NCBI GenBank assembly: GCA_022842725.1
Contig: JALHOZ010000028.1
Location: 1 to 52,288 of the forward strand
Length of the DNA stretch: 52,288 nucleotides
Direction: 5' to 3'
Source: Saprospiraceae bacterium
GTDB lineage: Bacteria; Bacteroidota; Bacteroidia; Chitinophagales; Saprospiraceae
Under the pieces are notes generated by a model. It ran no database searches and had not been told where the DNA came from. It worked only from the letters and a program-made list of their open reading frames with translations. The translations under genes were made by a program, and so were the position numbers. Below, one piece after another: positions 1-8,261 of the stretch. Within the stretch, counting starts at the first letter, position 1; every line of letters starts with the position of its first letter.

Positions 1-145
1 CGAAGCGAGAAACCTACCCTTTCGAGCGAAGCGAGAAACCTACCCTTTCGAGCGAAGCGAGAAACCTACCCTTTCGAGCGAAGCGAGAAACCTACCCTTT
101 CGAGCGAAGCGAGAAACCTGTCCTTTCGAGCGAAGCGAGAAACGT
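1..145. repeat. 26-bp tandem REP-like array, cut by window start
   Basis: Five head-to-tail units of exactly 26 bp start at 1, 27, 53, 79 and 105, with a sixth partial unit from 131. Each unit opens CGAAGCGAGAAACC and ends CTTTCGAG; the fifth has a CTACC to CTGTC change. There is no unique spacer between units, so this is a tandem array and not CRISPR. The core TTTCGAGCGAAGCGAGAAA is an imperfect palindrome with TTTC/GAAA ends and GC/GC inner pairs. The same core recurs at 699-864 in the opposite orientation and at 945-1159 in this orientation. The left edge lies outside the window. Confidence 0.9.
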
Positions 146-182
146 TAATTTTAAACTTTTCTGTCTTACAGAAATCTCTGTT

Positions 183-554
183 CTACTCATTTTTTTCTCC
201 ATTATCTTTCAAAAAGTCGTCTACTGATTTTTCTACCTCATCTTTAAAAGGAATAGGTTTTTTGTGATTATTTACATCGATTTCAATCCATTCAGGATTT
301 ACTTTGTTAATCAAATTTTCTTTTTTAATTCTGCTCCATTTTTTAATTTCTTTCTCTCTTCTGATTGCCTCGAGTATGCCGGGAAACTTTTCAAAATAAA
401 TACAGTATTCCACATTATATTTACTTGTGAATGAATTTTTATAGTAATGAGATTTATGTTGAGCTATTCTTTTAATCAGATCACTTGTGACACCTACATA
501 CAGTGTGGTCCGATTTTTATTTGTCAAGATATATGTGTATCCAATTTTCATCAT
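183..554 (-). CDS. small GIY-YIG endonuclease-domain protein
   Basis: A 123-residue, single-domain GIY-YIG protein of the URI/UvrC-N type. The signature is visible near the N-terminus as Y6-T-Y8-I9-L10 and Y19-V20-G21, followed by the conserved Arg29 and, further on, the usual E-A-x-x-R-E-x-x-I-K-x-W segment around residues 62-73. The length is normal for the free-standing bacterial family, whose cellular role is mostly unknown; the domain fold is a DNA nuclease. The start is one of two consecutive ATG codons. The gene stands alone and is bracketed by arrays of REP-like repeats on both sides (1-145, 699-864, 945-1159). This is a setting where a repeat-handling nuclease could act, but function here is inference. 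Confidence 0.85.
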   Translation of the reverse strand: MMKIGYTYILTNKNRTTLYVGVTSDLIKRIAQHKSHYYKNSFTSKYNVEYCIYFEKFPGILEAIRREKEIKKWSRIKKENLINKVNPEWIEIDVNNHKKPIPFKDEVEKSVDDFLKDNGEKNE

Positions 555-698
555 TTATATAGTTTAATTTATTGTAATTTCTCTAGTAGAGTTAACAGAA
601 TTTTTATTTTCAAAATTAATAAACGAAGATTTGTTTAAAAAAGTTCTGTAATTAATTTATAAAATGATTAAACAAGTTTGATGGTAGTAGGGAAATTT

Positions 699-864
699 GG
701 TTTCTCGCTGCGCTTGGGTTTTCTCGCTGGGCTTGGGTTTTCTTGTTGCGCTTGGGTTTTCTCGCTTCGCTCGAAATGACGGGTTTTCTCGCTGTGCTTG
801 GGTTTGTCGGTGCGCTCGGGTTTGTCGCTTCGCTTAGGTTTTCTCGCTTCGCTCGAAATGACGG
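699..864. repeat. REP-like array, inverted orientation
   Basis: About eight degenerate units of roughly 20-21 bp with the core TTTCTCGCTTCGCTCGAAA, the reverse complement of the core at 1-145. Two units keep the full core followed by TGACGG; the rest vary, for example CTCGCTGCGCTTGGG. Open reading frames through this stretch give the repetitive peptide pattern typical of such repeats and are not genes. Confidence 0.85.
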
Positions 865-882
865 CAAGTGCCTTGTGGGGGG

Positions 883-926
883 AAATGGAGCGAGGCGAGG
901 CTAAAACGCCTCGCATCGCTCCATTT
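883..926. repeat. long stem-loop inside the repeat zone
   Basis: The left arm 883-901 (AAATGGAGCGAGGCGAGGC) pairs with the right arm 908-926 around a 6-nt loop, with a single mismatch. A short T run and then an A run follow on the plus strand. It could be a bidirectional terminator (for the exopolysaccharide operon on the minus strand) or a larger member of the REP family, since it shares the GCGA/TCGC character of the arrays. Confidence 0.7.
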
Positions 927-944
927 TAAAAAAAATAGCAAATG

Positions 945-1159
945 TCATTTCGAGCGCAGCGAGAAACCTCCCCTACTGCATGGTACTAAAAACCAACTCT
1001 CCAGAGCGAAGCGAGAAACCTACCCTCCTACGTGATTCGAGAAACCTGTCTTTTCGAGCACAGCAAGAAACCCAAGCACAGCGATAAACCAGTCTTATCG
1101 AGCACAGCAAGAAACCCAAGCACAGCGATAAACCAGCTCTTTCGAGCACAGTGAGAAAT
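945..1159. repeat. REP-like array, direct orientation, with a 44-bp duplicated unit
   Basis: At least seven degenerate copies of the TCGAGCRMAGCRAGAAACC core lie in the same orientation as the array at 1-145. A higher-order unit of 44 bp is repeated: TCGAGCACAGCAAGAAACCC starts at 1054 and again at 1098. The array ends a few bases before the stop codon of the O-antigen ligase-like gene. Differences between copies (GCGAAGC, GCGCAGC, GCACAGC) indicate older, diverged copies than those at 1-145. Confidence 0.85.
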
Positions 1160-1166
1160 AGGTCAT

Positions 1167-2459
1167 TTAATCCTTAATCCTCCCCGTCTTCACCAAATGT
1201 AATCGCTGCCACTTCGTCAAAATATTGCCCGGGCGGAAGGTAATGTACATGATGACCAGTTGATAAAATAATATGCCATAATTGGACTCTCCAAAGATGC
1301 CAAATTCTGTAAACGAATTGATGATCAACGGAATAAGCAGACAAAAAAGCATGAGCTTTTTTTCAGCATTCTCCCTCATGATACCTCTTATTGTAAATAG
1401 CATCTGAAACAACACAATAGTGATGCCGACCAAACCAAGATTCATCAGTACCTGCATAAAAGTATTATGGGTCATCTTGCCAGGGTAAGTATAAGCACTT
1501 TGAAAATATTCTTTATAGTCGATGCGCATAAAACCAAAACCCAATAGCGGTTCACGCGGCAAACCTTCATTGATCAATGCCTGCCAAAAGGGCAACCTTC
1601 CTGTCAGGGTAAACACCTCTTCCATTCGCTCCGGATCACCATCTTTTAATACCACTTTATAAATAGCAATTGGTGCGACCAATATCATAACCACAATGGC
1701 AGCTACAGCAATTTTTTTTTGTTCGGATTGCAACACGTGAAATCCAATAATAAGTAATGCTCCAATCAAGGATGACCTCGAGCCAGTAGCAAAAAGACCA
1801 TAAAAAAGGATTAATAATTTAAATATTGTCCACCATTTTTTGTGATTTCTTCTAATGTCAAACATCAGTCCGGCAACACCTACACCGGCAAGCATACCCA
1901 ACTCATTGGGATTCATCATGTAACCGCCCAATCGCGCTTCTTCACCACCATGGGTCAACCGGTAAAACACATCAGGATTGACATACATGCCTATCACAAA
2001 AATCAAAATGAGCACAAACGCTGCGTTGCCTAAGAGATTGTAAAGACGGATAGGATGGTCAGGAAAAAACTGATCTAATAAATACAAACTTTTGATAAAG
2101 AAAAAACAAAAGACCAATGTTTGTGACGTCATAAACCATTGTAATGCACTGTAACCTACATTGGTGCTCCACATAAAAGATGCAAATCCAAGCAACAAAT
2201 ATATGCCGTAAAAAACCATCGAGAGAATGTTGTTGGTTTTAAGATTGTCAGCAGCACCGTATTGAATGATACTCTTATAAACATACCAGGAGGCATAGAG
2301 CATTCCCATTCTGCCCACCACTTTGATGACTCTGGTAATAGCTACATTTTCACTCCAGGTAAAAAAACATGCCGTCATCAAAAGCAAAATCAGCATCAAT
2401 TGCCAATTGATCTTTTTCAGGAAAATGTTATGGTCTTTGTTTGATAATGCTATATTCAT
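1167..2459 (-). CDS. O-antigen ligase/polymerase-type membrane protein (Wzy/WaaL-like)
   Basis: A 430-residue polytopic inner-membrane protein with about 11-12 hydrophobic helices and a large periplasmic loop near residues 270-330. This is the layout of the Wzy_C/O-antigen ligase family, which polymerises or transfers lipid-linked oligosaccharides. Typical family signatures are the G-S-R-S/T motif (ATGSRSSLIGA) and a loop with H-N-T-F (MTHNTFMQVLMNLG). It starts directly after the TAG of the upstream glycosyltransferase. It is the last gene of the exopolysaccharide operon, so it most likely acts as the polymerase. The alternative, a ligase, cannot be separated by sequence inspection. Confidence 0.82.
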   Translation of the reverse strand: MNIALSNKDHNIFLKKINWQLMLILLLMTACFFTWSENVAITRVIKVVGRMGMLYASWYVYKSIIQYGAADNLKTNNILSMVFYGIYLLLGFASFMWSTNVGYSALQWFMTSQTLVFCFFFIKSLYLLDQFFPDHPIRLYNLLGNAAFVLILIFVIGMYVNPDVFYRLTHGGEEARLGGYMMNPNELGMLAGVGVAGLMFDIRRNHKKWWTIFKLLILFYGLFATGSRSSLIGALLIIGFHVLQSEQKKIAVAAIVVMILVAPIAIYKVVLKDGDPERMEEVFTLTGRLPFWQALINEGLPREPLLGFGFMRIDYKEYFQSAYTYPGKMTHNTFMQVLMNLGLVGITIVLFQMLFTIRGIMRENAEKKLMLFCLLIPLIINSFTEFGIFGESNYGILFYQLVIMYITFRPGNILTKWQRLHLVKTGRIKD

Positions 2460-3557
2460 CTATGTATATAATTCATCATATTGGTCCACAAGGACAGACC
2501 AGGAAAATTTTTGTTCCAACATCTTTTGCGCACCTGTAACAAATGATGCAGTTTGCTGATTTTTGTAAATTTTAAATAATCTACAAATAGCGTCCAACAA
2601 TGAACTTACATCATTATCTTCAATAGCTATACCTGCCTGAAAATCAGAGACATATTCTGCCACATTGGTAGCCTGAGTAACAATCGTTGGCACTCCAAAT
2701 GCCGCTGCCTCAAGGACTGCTGTAGGCAATCCTTCATTTCTCGATGGGTGAGCAAATACATGCATTTTGCTTAAAAGTTCGTCTTTTTCCTGACCGAATT
2801 TTTTTCCCCATAAAACGACGTTGGTAAGCTTTTTTTCTTTTATAAAATTTTCCAGGAAAGATTGCCCTTCTCCTTCACCTATAATCCACAACCTGGTGTC
2901 CGGTTCGTTTTTTTGGAATACATAAAAAGCTTCTAACAATAAATCGAGACCTTTGGTATGTATGTCCAAACGTCCCACAAAACCAATGGTAAAATCTGTA
3001 TTTTTTGTATTTTTTTTAAGTTGGTGAGTATATTGAAAACCATAAGGTAATAAAAATGATGTGCTTGCCGGTGAAATGTTATGAAGTCCGTTTACTTCAC
3101 TTTTACCTATAGAATGAACTTTATATGCTGATTTGAGGAGTCTTTTTTCAAACAAGTTGAAATATATTTTTTTTGTAAATGAACTTCTTTTCATGGCAAC
3201 TTCATTATAAGCTCCGTGAGGCGTCAACACAAATTTTATCTGATTTTTGTTGAAATATTTTGCCAAAGCACTAAAAACAGGAATCCATCCTCCATGTAGG
3301 TGAAAAACAGCGTTCCTGTGGTTTAAAACTGCTTTTTTTAGTGTTTCTGAAACAAAAAAAGGAAATTTAGATGTGTCGAAAAGCTCGGTTTTAAAATTGC
3401 GTTCAGGATAGTCGTGAACAGGGTTTTTTGTGATTCCCCAAACCGCAACATTTTTACCGGCTTTTTTCTGTTCTGTTGCCATATTGTAAACCACTTTATT
3501 GACACCATTCAGTCTGTCCGGATTGGCTTTTCCTAAAACGATGTGGATGATTTCCAT
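2460..3557 (-). CDS. glycosyltransferase family 4 (GT-B fold)
   Basis: A 365-residue GT-B glycosyltransferase. The N-terminal half holds the acceptor domain; the C-terminal half has the GT4 donor-binding signature: IGFVGRLDIHTKGLDLL, then the HPSRNEGLPTAVLEAAAFG segment carrying the E-x7-E motif. The ATG at 3557 (MEIIHIV) is chosen because the family starts right at this beta-strand; a longer reading frame to 3668 would run deep into the flippase gene. With this start the gene overlaps the end of the flippase gene by 25 bp. It is the only glycosyltransferase in the operon, so other sugars must come from enzymes encoded elsewhere. The substrate is not predictable. Confidence 0.88.
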   Translation of the reverse strand: MEIIHIVLGKANPDRLNGVNKVVYNMATEQKKAGKNVAVWGITKNPVHDYPERNFKTELFDTSKFPFFVSETLKKAVLNHRNAVFHLHGGWIPVFSALAKYFNKNQIKFVLTPHGAYNEVAMKRSSFTKKIYFNLFEKRLLKSAYKVHSIGKSEVNGLHNISPASTSFLLPYGFQYTHQLKKNTKNTDFTIGFVGRLDIHTKGLDLLLEAFYVFQKNEPDTRLWIIGEGEGQSFLENFIKEKKLTNVVLWGKKFGQEKDELLSKMHVFAHPSRNEGLPTAVLEAAAFGVPTIVTQATNVAEYVSDFQAGIAIEDNDVSSLLDAICRLFKIYKNQQTASFVTGAQKMLEQKFSWSVLVDQYDELYT

Positions 3558-4750
3558 AAGTTGATATTTTTTAATTTTAAAATGAAGGACAGGTAAGCCA
3601 TTAATACCAATTGCGAACCTATGAGTCCTGAAATGACACCATACAATCCAAACCCTGATATGAGCCACCCGGATGTTAGTAAAGCAAAAACAAGACTTAA
3701 AAAATAAGCGTAGAAAAAATGATTATTCATTTGCAATGACCTGATCAAAAACCGAACGGGTTGGCTGATAAAAATAAAAATGTAAAGAATACTCAGACCT
3801 TTTAAAATATAGGCATATTCTGTATAATCATTTCCCCCAACAAATTTCAATATCGGTGCTGCAAAAATAAAAACAACCAATAAAACTGGAATAAATACAT
3901 AAGCGAGCTTCTGATTCATCTTTTTGAGATAAGTGATGCCTGTAGTTTGACTTTGCTGCATTCTGAGTGCTGTCTGTGGCAAAATATAGTTTTCAAAAGT
4001 TTGTAGTATTACATTTAAAACACCAAAAACGGATTGTCCCAAACGGAGGGCTCCCAAAGCTGCAGTTCCCAGATAATATCCGGAGGCCACCACAAACAGG
4101 TTTCCTGCCCACCATTGACTTAACGCTGTAAAAAACAACCATTTTCCTTCTTTTATGTGACTGGTAATGTATACTTTATACGTAATTAAACTGAAATAAA
4201 ATGGCTTAATTATAAACATAGTAAATACTACTGAAATCAAATAAGCATTTGAAAAATATGGTAACAAGTCGTTAATATTTTTTGCAATTTGTTGTTGAAA
4301 AATATAAAATCCGGTTAGTGTTAATATGGAAGTTAAAATGTCCAAAATCAAAGTGGCTGATATCTTGTCCAATGCCAATAATATCTTTCGACTAAAATCA
4401 TACAAAACGAAACCGATTCCAAATAATACAGCCGCGTTCAGGATGTCAAATGAAAATAAACTGAAAATGCTTTTTAATAACGTGGCAAAAATCAGCAGCA
4501 AAATAATTTGTGCCCAAAAGATAAAACTTATATAACCTTTTGAACGATTAGCCGCAACTTGAAACACCTGAGTTGTCCACGCACTGATGGCACTGATGGC
4601 AAGATATGACACTAAAATAATCGCTGAAAACTCGCCAAAATCGGAGACAGAAAGGTTTCTTGCCACAAGTATAGTCATCAAAAAACTCGTCCCGCTAAAA
4701 ACGGCCTGATCAGCCAAAACCCAAATTTTTGTTTTATTCAAAATTTTCAC
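3533..4750 (-). CDS. polysaccharide flippase (Wzx/MOP superfamily)
   Basis: A 405-residue integral membrane protein with about 12 helices and the N-terminal MOP-superfamily look (VLADQAVFSGTSFLMTILVAR, LSVSDFGEF). Such proteins flip undecaprenyl-linked oligosaccharide across the inner membrane. Its start is GTG at 4750 inside a GTGA overlap with the stop of the upstream chain-length gene, which argues for translational coupling. It lies between the chain-length protein and the glycosyltransferase in an exopolysaccharide operon, consistent with a Wzx role. Confidence 0.87.
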   Translation of the reverse strand: MKILNKTKIWVLADQAVFSGTSFLMTILVARNLSVSDFGEFSAIILVSYLAISAISAWTTQVFQVAANRSKGYISFIFWAQIILLLIFATLLKSIFSLFSFDILNAAVLFGIGFVLYDFSRKILLALDKISATLILDILTSILTLTGFYIFQQQIAKNINDLLPYFSNAYLISVVFTMFIIKPFYFSLITYKVYITSHIKEGKWLFFTALSQWWAGNLFVVASGYYLGTAALGALRLGQSVFGVLNVILQTFENYILPQTALRMQQSQTTGITYLKKMNQKLAYVFIPVLLVVFIFAAPILKFVGGNDYTEYAYILKGLSILYIFIFISQPVRFLIRSLQMNNHFFYAYFLSLVFALLTSGWLISGFGLYGVISGLIGSQLVLMAYLSFILKLKNINLWKSSTSF

Positions 4751-6936
4751 TTTCTGATCATATTTTTAATCTGAGCCAATGATTTTTTTGTAAATCTGTA
4801 TGCCTCTAATATTATACTTGGGTTATATCCAGCTCTGTTCACTGCAAAATGAACATTAGATAATTTGTATTCTGATGTCAAAAGATCTACCTCAGTGATT
4901 TTTTTTGCCGGCGTGAGTCTTGTATCAATACATACCACATTCAAGTCGGCAATGGCCATATTCGCTAAAGTAAATGCTTCCCCAAAATCTGTGTTTATGA
5001 TAATGGTTTGATCAAAATTTTTACTTTGATTTTCGATGACACTTTGAATTTCTTCAGTGGTTGTGTAGATCATTTTTGATCTGTACAGTACCAGTTCTGA
5101 TGTTTGACCATTCCGATTTTCAAGGCGCCAAAAGTCATCGCAATGATTGTCATCTGCAAGGCGAACCATCAGGATTTTGCGTCCCTGATTTTGTAAAGTA
5201 CGGATTATCTCTGAAGAAATAAACGAGACTGCATGTTTTTGATTGAAGCCTGTGAAACATATGATCCCATGAGGTTGCATCAATTCTTTAACCTGCCATT
5301 GGGTCACAGCGGTAAGAAAAAATTTGGCTTTTGTTTCGTATTTATTAAATTTCGGCACTGTAGCGATAACCGGGATCATACTGCTCGATTCAACTGTAGA
5401 TATGTCATTGACTCTTGCTTTCATGCTGTGAACGATAAAAATCAACATCATAGCACCAAACATTCCCAATATCACTGCCACACCTTTAATGATGGTTCTG
5501 TTGGGCGATACCGGCATTTTGCTGATGCTTGCCGGCGTGATGATTCTGTGGAAAGAAACCTTAGCAGCTTTAGCGATTTCAGCTTCAATTTTTTTCTGAT
5601 TCAGAAAGTTGTACGATTGTTGATATATTTCAAATTCCCGATTTAAGATCGTCATCATTCTTTCCTTTTCAGGAACGGTGATGAATACTTTTTCAGCTTC
5701 TTCAATGTCATACATTAAATTATTGTATTTGGATTCCAGATTTTTTCTGGTATTTCTGATACTTTCTTTCAGGTATGATGAAATGTCGTTTATCTTATAG
5801 TCGATGGCGATGACTTTTTCATCTTTTGGTGTGTACTCCAATAATAAATCCTTTTTTTCTGATTGAAGTTGTTTGATTTTTTTAATCATTTCTGTAGAAA
5901 GAAGATCTGTAAACGCTTCAAAATTGGGCGCCAGATCTAAAAAATTATTTTTCCCTTTTTCCATATACATATCCAACTCACGGATAGCTTCCAGGCTCAT
6001 TTTGAGATTGGTTTGTTGTATTTTCAGTTGTGAAATTTTTCTCAGGTCAGTCTCTGTTTCCTGTCGGATATTAGTGATATCTTCTCTCTCCCGATAATTG
6101 AGAATGGCCGATTCAGTACCTGCCAGTTTACCACTGATCTCGTTGATGCGGTCATTCAAAAAGTTGCTCGTCACGTCTGCAGCACCAAATTTGGTTTGGA
6201 TGTAATCTTCAATATAAGCTTGAGCCAATGCATTCGGAAAAAGTGCAGCCTTTTCGGGATGTGCGGATTTATAGCTGATTCTGATTACCGGAACATCCTT
6301 GTCTACCGGCGTAACATCAAGATTTTTTAATATTTCACTGAGTTGGCTCTCTTCACTTACAAATGTAAATGTATAATGGTCTGCAATTGTTGTTTTGGGT
6401 TTTGAAAGGATTAAAACTTTGTTTAAAGAAATCAGGAAAGAGGACTGAGCTATATTTATGGTATCACGCAATTGTATTTCATGAGAAGCTCCATCAGGAT
6501 CAATCAAGGTGGCAGATGAAGTGTCTTTGACCATCAATTGAAAAGGTTTATTTAAAAAATGGTCTTCAATATTTATTTTAACTATAATCAATGGAGCATC
6601 GGTAAAAAGTTCTGTTGATTTTAATTTTCCTTGTCGGAAAATAATTGTTTCAAAAGGCACTTTCATCAATGCTTTTTTGATGATAGCATGAGACTTGATC
6701 AGCTCAATTTCTGCATTAATTTTTTGAGTATTGGCAAATACATCCAGATCTTTGTATAAGTTGCTGTTGGGAACACCTTCGTTCAGGTCTGCAAGTCTTA
6801 GTTTTGCAGTACTTTCATACATCGGTGTCACATAAGACAAGTATTTTGAAGCCAACAAATATGCACCAATCATAGCGGCTACTATAATGATCCATCCGCG
6901 CAGATAAGGTTTTATAAAATTGAATTGATTGTCCAT
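4747..6936 (-). CDS. exopolysaccharide chain-length/co-polymerase protein (Wzz/Wzc-like) with degenerate ATPase domain
   Basis: A 729-residue inner-membrane polysaccharide co-polymerase. A Wzz-type N-terminal transmembrane helix lies near residues 13-35, followed by a long periplasmic region with coiled coil (about 260-460, GNVR-like end MMTILNREFEIYQQSYNFL), a second helix near 480-501, and a cytoplasmic domain from about 530. The cytoplasmic part has the position and strand pattern of a BY-kinase but lacks a P-loop: where GxxxxGK[ST] is expected there is FTGFNQKHAVSF (near 560-571), and Walker A' is ILMVRLADD with no DxD. No Tyr-rich tail is present. It may therefore regulate chain length without kinase activity. 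Its stop overlaps the flippase start by 4 bp, and it begins 17 bp after the Wza-like gene. Confidence 0.88.
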   Translation of the reverse strand: MDNQFNFIKPYLRGWIIIVAAMIGAYLLASKYLSYVTPMYESTAKLRLADLNEGVPNSNLYKDLDVFANTQKINAEIELIKSHAIIKKALMKVPFETIIFRQGKLKSTELFTDAPLIIVKINIEDHFLNKPFQLMVKDTSSATLIDPDGASHEIQLRDTINIAQSSFLISLNKVLILSKPKTTIADHYTFTFVSEESQLSEILKNLDVTPVDKDVPVIRISYKSAHPEKAALFPNALAQAYIEDYIQTKFGAADVTSNFLNDRINEISGKLAGTESAILNYREREDITNIRQETETDLRKISQLKIQQTNLKMSLEAIRELDMYMEKGKNNFLDLAPNFEAFTDLLSTEMIKKIKQLQSEKKDLLLEYTPKDEKVIAIDYKINDISSYLKESIRNTRKNLESKYNNLMYDIEEAEKVFITVPEKERMMTILNREFEIYQQSYNFLNQKKIEAEIAKAAKVSFHRIITPASISKMPVSPNRTIIKGVAVILGMFGAMMLIFIVHSMKARVNDISTVESSSMIPVIATVPKFNKYETKAKFFLTAVTQWQVKELMQPHGIICFTGFNQKHAVSFISSEIIRTLQNQGRKILMVRLADDNHCDDFWRLENRNGQTSELVLYRSKMIYTTTEEIQSVIENQSKNFDQTIIINTDFGEAFTLANMAIADLNVVCIDTRLTPAKKITEVDLLTSEYKLSNVHFAVNRAGYNPSIILEAYRFTKKSLAQIKNMIRK

Positions 6937-6953
6937 TTCTTTTATGTAATTGG

Positions 6954-7700
6954 TTAAAAAGCGCCCATAAAAATGGCGGCTGAAGTCAATGCTGTGGTGA
7001 AAGGTATAATCGTTGAAATCCTTTTATCAAATTCTTTATACTTTTTGGATGGTACGACTACTACGTCACCCGGATAGAGATTGATATTTCGTTTTAATAA
7101 ATCACTTCCTTTGCTCAGGTCAATATTAGCGACATACACATGTGCGCCAACTTGTCTTAATACTTTTACATATTTAGGATTGGCATAAAACTCAAGCCCT
7201 TTGCAACGGGCGATCATTTCCATCAAAGTGTTTCTCTCTTTATCTACATTGATGACTTGCGGGTCTCTCACTTCACCTAAGATGGTGATTTCTCTGTTTA
7301 ATACTTTGATATCAATAACTGGTGTTTTGATCCAGTCACTGTAAATGCTTTTCAACGTATCTTTCAATTGAATAATGGTCATTTTTTCAACTTTAAAAGT
7401 ACCTATTTTTGGAATTTCCACATTTCCATTAGCATCGACCATAAGCCATTTGCCATACACTTCATTGGAGTTGTAGATGCCGTACGTAGATCCTACGCTG
7501 ATATCGTCCTGTCCCCAGACTGAAATGGTGATTTTATCATCCTTTCTGATGTGATATTGATAAGATGTATCAGACCAAAAAATATTGTCCAAAACGGTTG
7601 TGGAATGATTTGTATTTGGCCCGACAAATAAGTTGGTTGTTTTACATGAAGAAAATGTCAAAAGAAAAATCAGAGACATTAATAGCGAATACTTCATCAT
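6954..7700 (-). CDS. polysaccharide export outer-membrane lipoprotein (Wza-like)
   Basis: A 248-residue lipoprotein. The signal peptide ends in the lipobox FSSC near residue 19. A polysaccharide-export domain follows (RKDDKITISVWGQDDISVG) and then an SLBB-like domain (ITILGEVRDPQVINVDKERN) and GDVVVVP. It would form the periplasmic/outer-membrane channel that works with the co-polymerase encoded next. The C-terminus is short (FTTALTSAAIFMGAF), as in Bacteroidota homologues, without the alpha-helical barrel tail of E. coli Wza. Its ATG overlaps the stop of the preceding response regulator (TAATG), so these genes are translationally linked. Confidence 0.9.
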   Translation of the reverse strand: MMKYSLLMSLIFLLTFSSCKTTNLFVGPNTNHSTTVLDNIFWSDTSYQYHIRKDDKITISVWGQDDISVGSTYGIYNSNEVYGKWLMVDANGNVEIPKIGTFKVEKMTIIQLKDTLKSIYSDWIKTPVIDIKVLNREITILGEVRDPQVINVDKERNTLMEMIARCKGLEFYANPKYVKVLRQVGAHVYVANIDLSKGSDLLKRNINLYPGDVVVVPSKKYKEFDKRISTIIPFTTALTSAAIFMGAF

Positions 7701-8131
7701 TATATAAATTTGAAAATACTTTTTAATAATGAAGGTTTTCTTTCTTTGAGAAGCTCTCTGATTTCTGTTATTTTGACCAACACATTTTTGATGTTGGATT
7801 CCAGATTTTTATTTTTACGGATGTAGTCGAAAGCTCCGTGTTTCAGCGTTTCTACTGCGGTATCAATATTTTCCTGAGCAGATACCATGACCACAAATGT
7901 ATTAGGATTGTAGCGCTTGATTTTTCGGAGGGTTACCTGGCCGGTATAAATATCCATTTGATGGTCTAAAAAGATTACATCCGGCTTTTGATGAATCCGG
8001 TCGAGACAATCCACGCCACTTTCAAAACATGTAATATTATTTATCCCTGCCTCTGAAAGAATTTGTTTCATAATCTCCAGGTGGAACCGGTCGTCATCTA
8101 CTACAAATACTGATTGAAAATTGTGTTGCAT
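7700..8131 (-). CDS. single-domain response regulator (REC), first gene of the exopolysaccharide operon
   Basis: A 143-residue stand-alone receiver domain: acidic pocket DDD at 12-14, phospho-acceptor Asp56 in VIFLDHQMD, a Ser in the VVMVSAQE strand, and Lys in the DYIRKNK segment. No output domain follows, only a short basic tail. The ATG at 8131 is preferred over an in-frame start at 8197 because the receiver fold starts there and because a candidate sigma-54 promoter (8158-8174) lies in the interval. It is translationally coupled (TAATG) to the Wza-like gene. It probably receives phosphate from the Hpt of the neighbouring H-NOX-associated kinase and could act on the export machinery or as a phosphate sink. 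Confidence 0.88.
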   Translation of the reverse strand: MQHNFQSVFVVDDDRFHLEIMKQILSEAGINNITCFESGVDCLDRIHQKPDVIFLDHQMDIYTGQVTLRKIKRYNPNTFVVMVSAQENIDTAVETLKHGAFDYIRKNKNLESNIKNVLVKITEIRELLKERKPSLLKSIFKFI

Positions 8132-8157
8132 ACTATTCTTTATTTTTGAAATAGTAT

Positions 8158-8174
8158 ATGCGAAAGGCAGGCCA
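8158..8174 (-). promoter_or_regulatory. candidate sigma-54 (-24/-12) promoter of the exopolysaccharide operon
   Basis: On the minus strand the sequence TGGCCTGCCTTTCGCA has GG and GC exactly 10 bp apart (GG at 8173-8172, GC at 8161-8160) and matches TGGC and T-GCA of the TGGCAC-N5-TTGCA consensus; the A and C of GGCAC and one T of TTGC differ. Transcription would start near 8148, about 17 nt before the ATG at 8131. It lies next to genes for an NtrC-type sigma-54 activator, which is the reason to take an imperfect match seriously. Confidence 0.5.
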
Positions 8175-8228
8175 AAACACAGTTGCTTGATAATCAATAA
8201 AATATAATTTAAAACATTAAGAGTTAAT

Positions 8229-8261
8229 TTCCATAAATTGGAATAATGTTCATTTATGGAA
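8229..8261. promoter_or_regulatory. palindrome, candidate activator (UAS) site upstream of the sigma-54 promoter
   Basis: TTCCATAAAT (8229-8238) and ATTTATGGAA (8252-8261) are perfect 10-bp inverted repeats with 13 bp between them. The centre is about 97 bp upstream of the predicted start of transcription, the usual distance for bacterial enhancer-binding proteins. No T run follows on either side, so it is not a good terminator for the kinase gene. Two direct AACAGGTT copies lie just beyond it (near 8265 and 8278). The remaining part of 8262-8435 shows nothing else. Confidence 0.45.

Noticed and set aside
1-145. 26-bp repeats as a CRISPR array
   Set aside because: Units are directly adjacent, with no unique spacers, and no cas gene is present.
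652-916. Two overlapping minus-strand reading frames of 71 and 82 codons
   Set aside because: They run through the REP-like array and give only the repetitive peptide typical of it.
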